Shown piece after piece: positions 19,222 to 28,052 of a stretch of DNA of 64,000 bases. Location of the stretch: NCBI RefSeq assembly GCF_000186865.1, contig NW_008705568.1:1667529-1731528 (forward strand), written 5' to 3'. Each line of letters starts with the position of its first letter. Within the stretch, counting starts at the first letter, position 1. A model generated the notes under the pieces. It had not been told where the DNA came from, searched no databases, and saw nothing but the letters and a program-made list of their open reading frames with translations. Both the position numbers and the translations under genes were made by a program. The DNA comes from Aureococcus anophagefferens (lineage: Eukaryota; Sar; Pelagophyceae; Pelagomonadales; Pelagomonadaceae).

Positions 19222-20432
19222 TTAGGACACGACGCGCTTCTTGCGCTTCTTCTCGCGGGGCGGGTACTTGGACTGGGTCACGAGGAGCTTCTTGCGCTCC
19301 TTGTAGGCCTCCTTGGCGACGCCCGTCTCCTTGGCGATCATGTTGAGGCCCTGGTCGAAGTCGCAGTGGATGCACGTGTCGAGGGCGCGGTGCGCCTGGA
19401 CGTAGTCGCGCCGCGCGTGGTGGGCCATGCCCTTGCGCAGGTAGGCCTTGACGACGGAGGCCCCGAACTCGCGGAGCCAGTGGATCTGGTCCTGCTCGTC
19501 GCACTCGCGCATGACGTGGGCCTTGGCGGCCTGGCCGAGGCGGATGGCCTCGTCGCACTTCTCGATGCACTTCTCGTACTGGGTCTCGCCCCACTTGGGC
19601 GCGAGCATGAGGTGGCAGTAGGCCTTGTTGACGACGGCGGGGATGTAGTACTTCCGGCCCTCCTGGACCTCCGTGTTGTTCCAGTCCATGGAGAACTTGG
19701 CGAGCTCCATGGCCCGCTCGTACTTGTCGCAGGCCTTGGAGAAGTCGCCGCGCTTCGCGCAGCGGTTGCCCTCCTCGCGCATGGCCTTGGACTCGGCGAA
19801 CTTCTTGAGCAGCGCCGTCGCGGCGCGCTTCGCGAACTTGGGCTTCTCCTGGGCAGCACAAGAGAGATGCAACGTCGCTTCAACGTGAGTGTTCCGCGCG
19901 CGCGCGTTCCGGAAAAAGCATCCACGCTTCGAGACCGTTCCGAGAGATGATCGCTCGTCCAAAAATCAGCCGAAACGAGCGGAAAACGGCCGAGAGAGGA
20001 GCCTGTGAAGTTGGGAATGTCGCTCTCTTGTGCTGCCCTGGGCTTTTCCTCCTTAAAGTCGGGGTCCAGGTCCTTCTCCGCCTCGACGTACATGGTGCCG
20101 TACTTGTCGTAGTTCGTCAGCGAGTGGTCCCGGGCCTTGGCGGGCTCCGCGGCGGGGTCCCGGGGGAGCTCGCGGATCCCGACGGGCTCCAGCAATTCGT
20201 CGTCGCTCTCGGACTCGACCTCCGGCGCGTCGTCGATGGCCGTCGCGACGCAGGCGCCGTCGACGGCCCAGGTGAGCCGGAGGTGCTCCGGCGCGAGGTG
20301 GATCTTGTTGCTCACGGCGATGACGAGCTCCTCCTCGTCGTCCATGCCCGACGCCTCGACCTCGAACTCCCGGTCCTTCCAGCGCACGGTGACCGTCGCG
20401 GACTCGTCGATGGCCTGCTCGAGGGCGCTCAT
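19222..20432 (-). CDS. Ubiquitin-like/TPR protein
   Basis: Exons are 20432-20049 and 19848-19222, giving 336 residues. Residues about 10-70 look like a beta-grasp (ubiquitin-like) domain: TVTVRWKDREFEVEASG, then a helix with AVSNKIHLAPEHLRL. The C-terminal half has at least three tetratricopeptide-like helical pairs (EEGNRCAKRGDFSKACDKYE, VNKAYCHLML, YLRKGMAHHARRDYVQAHRA) and ends in a basic KKRKKR tail. TPR modules of this kind bind chaperone C-termini or serve as scaffolds; the partner is unknown. The two halves are separated by an introner whose predicted donor is the unusual GA. Confidence 0.72.
19849..20048 (-). mobile_element. Introner F1 in TPR gene (200 nt, GA-AG?)
   Basis: The target duplications are GAAAAGCC (left) and GAGAAGCC (right), one base apart. 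Both ends of the element are intact. The reading frame is kept only if the exon ends at a codon boundary, which makes the intron start with GA; no in-frame GT or GC donor is available in the duplication. Confidence 0.88.
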
Positions 20433-20614
20433 GGTACCGAGGCCGGCGCCCGCGTCCGGGGGGCTGCGGCGGTGGCCGAGACGACTTCTCTATCGTGCTC
20501 CACTCGTGTGGGCTGCCGGCGAAGCCCAAGGTGCCGGGCAACATTGGACCTCGCCGCCGCTTCGCCGCGCGCGAGTCGACGAGCAGCAGCGCATCCGCCG
20601 GCCTATTGTACGCC

Positions 20615-20974
20615 ATGGCCCAACCCGCCCCCAACTGCAAGGGCACGACCTTCGAGATCAAGAAGGCCGGCAACGGCGGCAAGGCCATCGCCAAGGGCTC
20701 GAACGCGACGGTCCACGCGACGGGCGTCGTCAAGGAGACGGGCAAGAAGTTCTGGAGCACCAAGGACCCCGGCCAGCAGCCCTTCTCCTACCAGGCCGGC
20801 GTCGGCGGCGTCATCAAGGGCTGGGACCAGGGCTGCCTCGGCATGACCGTCGGCGAGGTCCGCGAGCTCGTCATCCCCGCGGACGAGGGCTACGGCGCGA
20901 ACGGCTTCCCCGCGTGGGGCATCCCGCCGGGCGGTACGCTCAACTTCACGCTCGAGTGCCTCGAAGTCCAGTAG
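20615..20974 (+). CDS. FKBP-type peptidyl-prolyl isomerase
   Basis: The product is 119 residues, the size of a single-domain FKBP12-like protein, as a single exon. Conserved FKBP elements appear in order: VHATGVV, KKFWSTKDPGQQPFSY, VGGVIKGWDQG (pocket Val-Ile and Trp), EVRELVIPADEGYGANGF, and IPPGGTLNFTLECLEV. The usual Tyr of VHYTG is Ala, while the other pocket aromatics are kept. No targeting signal is seen, so it is probably cytosolic. It is divergent from the TPR gene. Confidence 0.88.
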   Translation: MAQPAPNCKGTTFEIKKAGNGGKAIAKGSNATVHATGVVKETGKKFWSTKDPGQQPFSYQAGVGGVIKGWDQGCLGMTVGEVRELVIPADEGYGANGFPAWGIPPGGTLNFTLECLEVQ

Positions 20975-21076
20975 GCGCGGCGGCGCCGGACGGGACGGCG
21001 GGAGGCCGCCGCGCGCCCTCCGGCGCGCCGGACCTCGGACGCGCGCCCGGCGGCGGCGCGGAGCCGGGGCGCGCTA

Positions 21077-22430
21077 CTACTTCCCGGGCGCCTTAATGAG
21101 GACGTACTCCCGCGTCGAGTGGCCGAACTGGAGCATGTCCTTCTCGCGGAGCTCGACGTAGCGCGCCGGCGCGATGCGCTCGCCGTTGAGCGTCGTGCCG
21201 TTCGTGCTCTCGAGGTCGAGGACGTAGGGCAGCACCGCGCGGCTCTCGACGTTCGTGGTCGGATCCACGGAGACCTTCAGCCGGAACTGGATGACGGCGT
21301 GCTGGCCGCTGCAGGACGGGTGCATGGTCAGGATGTCGGCGATCTCCTTGACGCGGCCGACGAGGTACGCGGACTGGCGGTGGATGTGCATGACCTTCTC
21401 CTCTTGGCCGTTCTTGAACTCGTAGACGCGCCAGCGCGACGTGGGCTGGCGCGCGTCGTCGGGCTCGGACCACTTGAGCACGTGGCCCCGGTAGATGTTG
21501 CCCGTGGTCTCGTCCTTGGCGAGCGCGCCCGAGAGGCCGAAGTCGGGTTTAAGCGCGTCGGCGTCCGCGGTCTCCGCGGCGAGTTTCTCCGCGTCGAGAT
21601 CGTCCTCGGCCCGCGTGCCCCACTTGTCGCGCGCCGGCGGCGCCGAGAACGCGCCGCCGCGGGGCATGCCGCCGCCGGGGCCGCCCTTGTGCTCGGCCTC
21701 GTTCACGCGGACCTGTGTGGAATTCAACCACTGGTTTGGGTGGTCCTGACCAAACTTGAGAATTCTCTAGCTCGATCAAATCGAAGTCGATTCGGCTGAT
21801 TTTTGGACGAATCGATTGCTCTCGTCGAGTTCTCGAAGCACAGCCGAAGAGCTTGCGTCGAAACTGTCGCATATGCGCACATTGAAGTCGGGTTGAAGAT
21901 TTGAATTCCGCACAGACGCGGACGGTCCGGCCGTCGAGCTCCGCGCCGTCGGCCTCGGCGACGGCGGCCCTCGCGTCGCCCGCGTCGCGGAAGGTCACGA
22001 AGCCGAAGCCGCGGGAGCCGCCCTTGTCCCGGTCCTGGGGCAGGAAGCAGTCGACGACGGGGCCCCACTTGGAGAAGTAGCTCTCGAGCGCGGCGCCGTC
22101 GGTCTCGAACGACAAGTTCCCGACGAAGAGGCGGCAGCCGGGCGCGGGCGGCGGCCGCCGCGGCGGCGGCCGCGCGGGCGCGCCGCCGGGCTCGCGGGCG
22201 CCGCGCCAGGAGCCGCGAACCGGGCTCCGGCTCCGGCGCCGCGGCGACGGCGACCGGCTCCGGCTCCGGCGCCGCGGCGACGGCGACCGCGACGACGACC
22301 GGTCGCGGCGGCGCACCGGCGACGACGACCGCCGCGGCGGGGAGCGCGAGCGGCTGCGCCGCCGCCGCGGGCTGTGGGATCGATCGCGGCCCATCGGCTC
22401 GGCCAGCCCTTGGCTCGTTGCAGTCATCAT
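21077..22430 (-). CDS. RS-domain, RRM and SNIP1-type FHA protein
   Basis: Exons are 22430-21924 and 21712-21077, giving 380 residues. Residues about 15-70 are an Arg-Ser-rich domain with repeated SPRRRSRSRSP units. An RRM follows at about 85-165 (RNP2 LFVGNLSF, RNP1 as RGFGFVTF). The C-terminal half is an FHA domain of the SNIP1/DDL type (KWSEPDDARQPTSRWRVYEF, HIHRQSAYLVGR, HPSCSGQHAVIQFR, DLESTNGTTLNG). SNIP1-like FHA proteins belong to spliceosomal and microRNA-processing complexes, but they normally lack an RRM. The introner lies exactly between the RRM and the FHA part. It is divergent from the UBA-like gene, 27 bp away. Confidence 0.85.
21713..21923 (+). mobile_element. Introner F2, reverse to its host gene (211 nt, GT-AG)
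   Basis: The target duplication GTCCGCGT is perfect. The family consensus reads on the plus strand while the gene is on the minus strand, so the element is antisense to its host and still provides CGCACAG/CACACAG ends. Removal joins GRT to VRVNEAE. Confidence 0.94.
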
Positions 22431-22457
22431 TGAACCGACAGCGCAAAGGGCAGCACG

Positions 22458-24230
22458 ATGATGCGCCGCTTCGGCTCCAAGAAGGAGTCGAAGCCGGAGC
22501 CCGGCGCCGACGAGTCCGCCGCCGCGCGGCGGTCGACGAAGGAGGCCCCGGGCTACGAGTCGCCGGACGCCCCGGCGCGGTCCTACCGCACGATCACGCC
22601 GGCCTTTTTTGCGCGGAAGCGCTGGGACGACGAGGACGACGAGGACGAGGCGAGCATCGCCTCGAGCGCCAAGTCGAGCATACGCCTGCCGACCTTCTTC
22701 GGGCGGCGGCGGAAGAAGGAGTCCGTGAAGCTGCCCGAGCTCGCGGGGCCCGCGCCCGCGCCGCGACCGGTCGCGCGCGGCTTCGAGCCGCGAATAAAAC
22801 GCGACGCCTTCGGCAACGCCGTCGCGCCCGAGGCGGCGCCCGCGCCGGACGAGGAACCGCCGCCGTCGCCGACCCGGGGTCTCGCGACGTTCCTCGTGCC
22901 CGCGGAGCGGCCGCCCGAGAGCCCGAGCCGACGGAATCTCAAACGCCTCGAGCGCTCCGACTCGAAGAAGACGATCCGCGACCCCCAGGAGATGGTCAGG
23001 GAGATCAAGAAGCGCCAGAAGAAGAAGGAGAAGCGCGTGAAGAAGATGCGCAAGCGGCTCCGGGCGGACCTGGAGAAGAAGAACCCGCCGGCGTCGCCGC
23101 GCAAGCCGCCGCCGGAGCCCAGGGTCCCCGAGGACGACGGCGACTTCGCCGCGTCGTCCCGCGACGACCTCAGCGCCTACGTGACGGACATCCAGGCCGC
23201 CGTCGCCGCCATCTTCGAACGGGACGCCGCGGAGCGCGCGCTCCGCGAGAAGCTGGACGCCGGCGAAATAGAAGACGACGCGCAGTCGTCGAGCACCTTC
23301 ACCTCCGGCCCGCCGGACCTCGACACCTACGAGATGGAGCAGGCCCTGGCGAAGCCGGACCAGGACGTCCCGGGGGGCTTCGAAGGCGCGGGCCACGGCG
23401 GCGCTCTGAGGACGACGGACACGGAGAAGTCGCTCGTCCGGACCGTCGTGTCGACGCTGGCCGCCACGCTCGACGCCGCGGAGAGCGCGCGCGTCGCCGA
23501 GCCGCCGCAGCGGGCCGTGCGCAAGAACTGGCGCATGCCGGACTTCGACTACGGCGACCCGATCGTCACGGCGACGACGATCGACGCGCTCCACCGCGCG
23601 GACCCCTTCGCCGAACCCTTCGCCCGGCCCTTGCTCCCCGTCGCCGCGCTGCGCCTCGACCTCGCCGTGACCCTCGACGCGCCGTCCTACGCCCACCGCC
23701 CCGCGGGCGCGGACGCCGTCTGCGTCGCCGCGACGCCCGCGCGCAGGGCGACGCGGACCTACACGTGCCCCTGCGGCGCGCGGTGCGACTACGCGACGCG
23801 CGACGCGCACCTCGTCGCGTGCAAGGCGTTCAAGGAGGCCTGGGAGGAGGCGCTGCGGCGTCTGGTCGAGGAGTTCACCGCGGCGCAGGTGCGGCGCTAC
23901 CTCAGCCGCATGTCGCAGTACAAGCTGGTGGACGACGCGGCCGCGTTCTGCGCGCTCGCGGAGACGCGGGGCGACGTCGACGAGGCCGTGAGCCGCCTCG
24001 GCGACGACCAGTACCGCCGCGACATGCAGCTCGCGGGCACGCTCCACGGCCTCAAGAGCCTCGACAAGGAGCGGCGCGCGCCCTACGTGCCGGGCGACTC
24101 CGGGAGCGACCAGGTCACGGAGGTCGTGCGGAACGCGGCCTTCCGCGGCGCGAGCCGCCAGAAGTCCCGGGAGGACGTCCACTTCGAGGACAGCGACCTC
24201 AAGGAGCGGCGCCTCTACTACGTCGACTAA
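22458..24230 (+). CDS. Basic coiled-coil protein with Cys cluster and UBA-like segment
   Basis: The product is 590 residues as a single exon. Features in order: a charged N-terminus; a Lys/Arg helix (EIKKRQKKKEKRVKKMRKR) likely to be coiled coil and nuclear-localising; a disordered acidic middle; a short Cys/His cluster (YTCPCGARCDYATRDAHLVAC) resembling a C2HC finger; and a UBA-like helix set (AAFCALAETRGDVDEAVSRL with the GD..EAV..L signature). I do not recognise the family. A UBA-like segment would suggest ubiquitin binding. The second of two adjacent ATG codons at 22458/22461 could equally start. Confidence 0.72.
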   Translation: MMRRFGSKKESKPEPGADESAAARRSTKEAPGYESPDAPARSYRTITPAFFARKRWDDEDDEDEASIASSAKSSIRLPTFFGRRRKKESVKLPELAGPAPAPRPVARGFEPRIKRDAFGNAVAPEAAPAPDEEPPPSPTRGLATFLVPAERPPESPSRRNLKRLERSDSKKTIRDPQEMVREIKKRQKKKEKRVKKMRKRLRADLEKKNPPASPRKPPPEPRVPEDDGDFAASSRDDLSAYVTDIQAAVAAIFERDAAERALREKLDAGEIEDDAQSSSTFTSGPPDLDTYEMEQALAKPDQDVPGGFEGAGHGGALRTTDTEKSLVRTVVSTLAATLDAAESARVAEPPQRAVRKNWRMPDFDYGDPIVTATTIDALHRADPFAEPFARPLLPVAALRLDLAVTLDAPSYAHRPAGADAVCVAATPARRATRTYTCPCGARCDYATRDAHLVACKAFKEAWEEALRRLVEEFTAAQVRRYLSRMSQYKLVDDAAAFCALAETRGDVDEAVSRLGDDQYRRDMQLAGTLHGLKSLDKERRAPYVPGDSGSDQVTEVVRNAAFRGASRQKSREDVHFEDSDLKERRLYYVD

Positions 24231-24345
24231 GGACTCAGTGGTCGTCTTCGGGGGCGGCGGGCGGGGTGGGTGGTGCGCGGAGGCGCGTCGGCCTCAACCC
24301 CCGTCGAGATCGGGCTCGCCTGCGTCCACCACCGCGCGAGCGCCG

Positions 24346-24395
24346 GTGATTCAACGTCGCTTCAACTTGAGTGCTCCGCAGAGCGCTCGCGCGAG
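24346..24395 (-). mobile_element. Introner F1 remnant in a 5' flank
   Basis: The stretch ggtgattcaacgtcgcttca and its continuation match the 3' end of F1 read on the opposite strand, over about 35 nt. The terminal repeat itself and the rest of the element are absent. It sits about 90-140 bp upstream of the start at 24486, outside coding sequence. Confidence 0.75.
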
Positions 24396-24485
24396 TCCTC
24401 TCCGGTGCCTGCGCCACCGCGTTCATCGGCACCGCCGAGCCACCGTTTGCTCGTGCTGAGCTTCTCTTTACTTCATCAAACGACG

Positions 24486-25400
24486 ATGAAGGTCGACAAG
24501 TTCGGCGTCGACATCCTCGTGGGCTCGAAACCACTCAAGGAGTACACGCCGCCGCCGAAACTCCCTGGTCGCTGCCTCGTCGCGTACAGCCTCCACGACC
24601 CGAGCTCGTTTCCCATGGACTTCGAGGAGTCCGACCCGTTCGGGGAGACCTACACGCAGAAGTGGCCCGTGACGCCCTACGAGGTCCGCGTCTCGAACGA
24701 CGCTGAATTTCCCTGCTGGGCGACGGTCGTCGTCGACGGCCGCGGCGCCGGCAGCGTCTTCGTGCCGAGCCGCGGGGCCGCCGTCATGCGCGGCTTCCGC
24801 GTGACCGACGAGCGCGGGCGGCGCGGGACCCGCCAGTTCCTCTTCTCCATGCCGCGGCAGATGCGCTCCGGCGAAACCGTCGCGCTCAGGGACGCCGCGG
24901 ACGTCGCGACGATCAGGGTCTGCGTCCGCGAGGCCGTCTTCTCGCACGAGGAGGACGCGGCGGCCTACGACCGCCGCCGGCCGCCGGGCACCGGCCACGA
25001 CGCGGTCAACAAGCACGTCGCCAAGCTCGCCAAGTCCGGCTCCGTCTCCCGCGCGGGCGAGGCGACGTACGAGCCCGCGCGCGCACGGGGCTCGGGCGCG
25101 ACCCGCATCTACAAGTTCGGCGAGGCCAAGGCGACGCTCGTCTTCGACTACTGCACCGTCGGCGCGCTCGCGGCCAAGGGCGTCGACGTCGAAGAGGACG
25201 AGCCGCCGGAGCCGTCCTGGTGGGCGGCGGCCTTCGGCGGCCTCCGGGGGCTTCTGGGCCGCTGGCTCGGCGGCGGAGCGCCCGCGCCCGCCAAGCGCAA
25301 GCGCGACGACGACGCGGGCGGCCCGTCGAAGAAGCCGGCGACGGACGCCGACGACGACGACGACGACGACGATGACATCGTCGACCTCACGGAGGAGTAG
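24486..25400 (+). CDS. Nuclear protein with NLS, acidic tail and SUMO-interacting motif
   Basis: The product is 304 residues as a single exon. The N-terminal 210 residues are beta-rich with an unrecognised fold (KEYTPPPKLPGRCLVAYSL near the start, WATVVVDGRGAGSVFVPSRG later). The C-terminus has a Trp-containing Gly-rich segment, a basic KRKRDDD nuclear signal, a run of nine Asp, and a closing IVDLTEE. That ending matches the classic SUMO-interacting motif (two beta-branched hydrophobics, Asp, Leu, Thr) next to acids. A nuclear SUMO-binding role is inferred from the motif only. Confidence 0.7.
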   Translation: MKVDKFGVDILVGSKPLKEYTPPPKLPGRCLVAYSLHDPSSFPMDFEESDPFGETYTQKWPVTPYEVRVSNDAEFPCWATVVVDGRGAGSVFVPSRGAAVMRGFRVTDERGRRGTRQFLFSMPRQMRSGETVALRDAADVATIRVCVREAVFSHEEDAAAYDRRRPPGTGHDAVNKHVAKLAKSGSVSRAGEATYEPARARGSGATRIYKFGEAKATLVFDYCTVGALAAKGVDVEEDEPPEPSWWAAAFGGLRGLLGRWLGGGAPAPAKRKRDDDAGGPSKKPATDADDDDDDDDDIVDLTEE

Positions 25401-25425
25401 GGGGCCGTCTAAAAGTGAAGCAACC

Positions 25426-25965
25426 CTAGTCGTTAGGACCCGGCGGGCGAGCCGCGGCGTCGGCCGCCGGAGCCGCGTCGCCGGCCTTGAGCCGCGCGAC
25501 GTCCTTGTGGTGCGCGAGGACGATGGCGACGTAGCCGTCGCGGCCGAGCAGGTCCGCCGGCGCCGCGGTCTCGTTGAGCTCCAGCACCCGGCCCCGGATG
25601 CCCGCGACGACGGGAAAGGTTTCGCCTGATTCGCACTCGACGTGTGCGACGACGTCGTCCGGCATCACCTCGACGGCCCCGCGCTTCTTCTTGCCGCTCA
25701 GGCCGCTCGCGGCCACGGCGAAGCGCAGGCGCAGCGGCACGACGCCGTCGCAAAAGGCCGGGTGGGCCGGCGCGAGGCGCACGACGCAGACGTGCGACGG
25801 CGCGCAGGACACGAACTGCGTGCCGCCGGCGACGGCGACGGTGTCGTAGTAGCGCTCCCAGCTGCCCAGCGCCGGCCGCGCGGCCGGGTCCGCGTCCATC
25901 GGCGCCGTCGACTCGACCGTCGCGGCGCTCGAGGCCACCGCGTCGCGGTCGATCGCGGCGGCCAT
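25426..25965 (-). CDS. ABITRAM: Abitram/Simiate-like (FAM206) protein
   Basis: The product is 179 residues. The start at 25965 was preferred over an upstream in-frame codon. The order of conserved pieces fits the FAM206/Simiate family: YYDTVAVAGGTQFVSCAPS, VCVVRLAPAHPAF, GKKKRGAVEVMPDDVVAHVE, GIRGRVLELNE and GYVAIVLAHH. In animals the protein is nuclear and neuronal and its biochemical function is not settled; the fold resembles biotinyl/lipoyl-type beta barrels. It is convergent with the gene ending at 25400 and lies 25 bp from it. Confidence 0.72.
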   Translation of the reverse strand: MAAAIDRDAVASSAATVESTAPMDADPAARPALGSWERYYDTVAVAGGTQFVSCAPSHVCVVRLAPAHPAFCDGVVPLRLRFAVAASGLSGKKKRGAVEVMPDDVVAHVECESGETFPVVAGIRGRVLELNETAAPADLLGRDGYVAIVLAHHKDVARLKAGDAAPAADAAARPPGPND

Positions 25966-26234
25966 CAGTGCTCGTTGAGGCAACGAATCGCCAAGCTCGG
26001 CGCTCAGCGCCAAACCGCGCAGCGCCAAACGTCTTCGTCGTTGTTGCATTCGGGTGACGGCCAGTTATATAGTGGGGGAGGGGGTTGGTGGTGCGTCGGG
26101 CTCAAGAACGAGCCCGCCGCGAGCGGAGTGGCGGCCGCCGCCGTCCGGTGGTGTCCGGCGCGGTCCGCGCCGCCGTCGGGCCTTGTTCCGACGGCGGCGC
26201 GGGCGCGCGCCGGACGAGGCGGGCGCGCCCCGCC

Positions 26235-27374
26235 CTAGATGGTGACCTCGCCCTCGACGCAGGCCTTCTCGTAGAAGGCCTTGGAGGCCGCCTTGCGGTT
26301 CTTGTCGACCTTGGCCTGCTTGGCCTTCTTCTGCGCCTTCGCCGCGCGCATCTCGGACGCGCGGTGGACCTCGTGGTAGGGGTTGAGGGCGAGCATGGCG
26401 TCGAGGCACTTGAGGGGGTTGCGCTTGGGCGCCTTGGGCCGCTGCGTGTCCTTCTCGGCCGGGCGGACGACGGACTGGATCTCGTCGCTGTTGATGAGGC
26501 GCGCGAGGTCCGCGTTGAGCATGCAGGGGCGGGGGAGGCTGTAGTCCTTCTTGAGCTCGGACTTGACGCCGACGCCGCCGTAGAGCGCGTCGAGCTTCGC
26601 GAAGGCGCCGGACGTCCAGACGCAGAAGCGGCCGACGTGGCCGCCGGGCGCGAGGAGCAGGAGGTTGAGGCGGTCGATGTGGCAGAGGTCGACGCCGGGG
26701 AGGTTGCGCACGGCGCGCGGGAGCTCGGCGTCCTTGTCCTCGTAGATGACGAGGGGGCCCTTGCGGCCGACGTAGCGGCGGTTGCGCATCTTGCCCTTGC
26801 CCGCGCGGAGCTTCTTCGACGCGGCGCACTTGTCGGCGTCGGCCTCGGCGCCGAGCGCCTTGAGGAGCGCGACGGCGGCCTTGGTCTTGGCGACGGAGCC
26901 CTCGACGGAGCCGTCGACGACGAGCGGCATCTCGGGCACGGCGTCGACGACGTGGCCCCGCGCCATGACGAGCGGCGGGCACGCGGACGCGGCGATGGCG
27001 GAGCAGATGGCGTAGCGGCGCTCGTTGAGGTTCACCTTGCGGTGCCACTTGCGCCAGGTCTTCGTCGGCGCGAACATGCGGCCGCCGCGGCACATGTTGC
27101 CGAAGGCGCCCTGGCCGGAGCGCTGCGTGCCGCCGCCCTGGACGCGCGGGATGCGCGACACGGCGCGGCCCGTGCCCCACGACTCGGCGCTCGTCTGGTG
27201 GCCCGCCTTCATGTTGACGGCGTAGGCCTGGCGCGCGTTCTTCGCGATGTTCGTGTGCACGAAGCGCACGAGGTCCGGGCGGATCGGCGCGTTGAACACC
27301 GCGGGGAGCGGCGTCGTCGACGCGACGGCGCCCTCGGGCGAGTAGACGGAAACGACGGGGCGCGTCTCGGCCAT
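26235..27374 (-). CDS. RPL4: Cytosolic 60S ribosomal protein L4 (uL4)
   Basis: The product is 379 residues as a single exon. Diagnostic eukaryotic uL4 segments are present: VSVYSPEG at the start, [29 protein letters not shown], the rRNA-contacting loop [36 protein letters not shown], and [22 protein letters not shown] basic C-terminal extension ([22 protein letters not shown]) is typical of the eukaryotic protein. The gene is intron-free in its coding part. Its upstream region carries an 86-bp tandem duplication. Confidence 0.96.
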   Translation of the reverse strand: MAETRPVVSVYSPEGAVASTTPLPAVFNAPIRPDLVRFVHTNIAKNARQAYAVNMKAGHQTSAESWGTGRAVSRIPRVQGGGTQRSGQGAFGNMCRGGRMFAPTKTWRKWHRKVNLNERRYAICSAIAASACPPLVMARGHVVDAVPEMPLVVDGSVEGSVAKTKAAVALLKALGAEADADKCAASKKLRAGKGKMRNRRYVGRKGPLVIYEDKDAELPRAVRNLPGVDLCHIDRLNLLLLAPGGHVGRFCVWTSGAFAKLDALYGGVGVKSELKKDYSLPRPCMLNADLARLINSDEIQSVVRPAEKDTQRPKAPKRNPLKCLDAMLALNPYHEVHRASEMRAAKAQKKAKQAKVDKNRKAASKAFYEKACVEGEVTI

Positions 27375-27420
27375 GGTGTCTGACCTACGAGGCGGTTCGC
27401 GGTGAGCGTCGCGCGCGGCG

Positions 27421-27592
27421 GGGGCGGGCGGCGGGGAGGGGGCGGCGGCGCGACGGCGGGGGCGACGGCGACAGTGACAGAGCGACGGCGACGGCCGGGC
27501 CGAGGCGGGGGCGGGCGGCGGGGAGGGGGCGGCGCCGCGACGGCGGGGGCGACGGCGACAGTGACAGAGCGACGGCGACGGCCGGGCCGAGG
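27421..27592. repeat. 86-bp tandem duplication in RPL4 promoter
   Basis: Two adjacent copies (27421-27506 and 27507-27592) are nearly identical, differing around one ggcggcg/ggcgccg site. Each includes the distinctive block gacggcgacagtgacagagc. The position, 47 bp upstream of the start codon and beyond, suggests duplicated promoter or 5'UTR sequence. Confidence 0.85.
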
Positions 27593-27951
27593 CCGAGACC
27601 GGGCGCTCCGCTCGGCGCGGAGCCCGCCGGCCCGCAGCGACGGCGCAGCGGTCCACCGCACGACGTCCGCGGCCACGAGAAGGGGCCGTAGAGCGCCGCG
27701 CAGCGGTCCCGTCCGCGAGCTGCCGACCGCGCAGGCCGTCGTCGGGCGAGACCGCGGCGGAGAGCACTCTCCGCGCGGTTCACGTCCCGATTTTCGGCAC
27801 ACGCGTTCCGCAGCCGCCGTCGTCGTCGTGTCACATCGTCGCCGCGCCGTACACCGTCAACGTCGCGCGGCGTGGGTAGGAGAGGGCGGGCGTCGCCCAC
27901 CTTGCGACTGAGGCGCAAAGAGCGAGTATCGCGGACGAGCCCCGGAGATGT

Positions 27952-27989
27952 CCTCGACCCCCGGCGACCATCCTCGCCGGGGGTCGAGG
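27952..27989. repeat. Perfect inverted repeat (16-bp arms, 6-nt loop)
   Basis: The arm cctcgacccccggcga at 27952-27967 pairs perfectly with tcgccgggggtcgagg at 27974-27989, leaving loop ccatcc. It lies 64 bp beyond the stop of the methyltransferase gene that ends at 28053, so it may be in its 3'UTR as a very stable hairpin. Confidence 0.9.
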
Positions 27990-28052
27990 GGCTGCGGACG
28001 TGTCCGACGCAAAAAATCCGCTGTGCCGCATAACAGACCCACCCCACGACCA

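Larger units (their letters stand above)
27375..28052. other. Intergenic, 678 bp, upstream of RPL4
   Basis: It begins with the 86-bp tandem duplication next to RPL4, continues with GC-rich DNA without a recognisable gene, and ends with a perfect 16-bp inverted repeat at 27952-27989 before the 3' end of the methyltransferase gene. The ORFs in it are low-complexity Arg/Pro/Ala. Confidence 0.6.
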
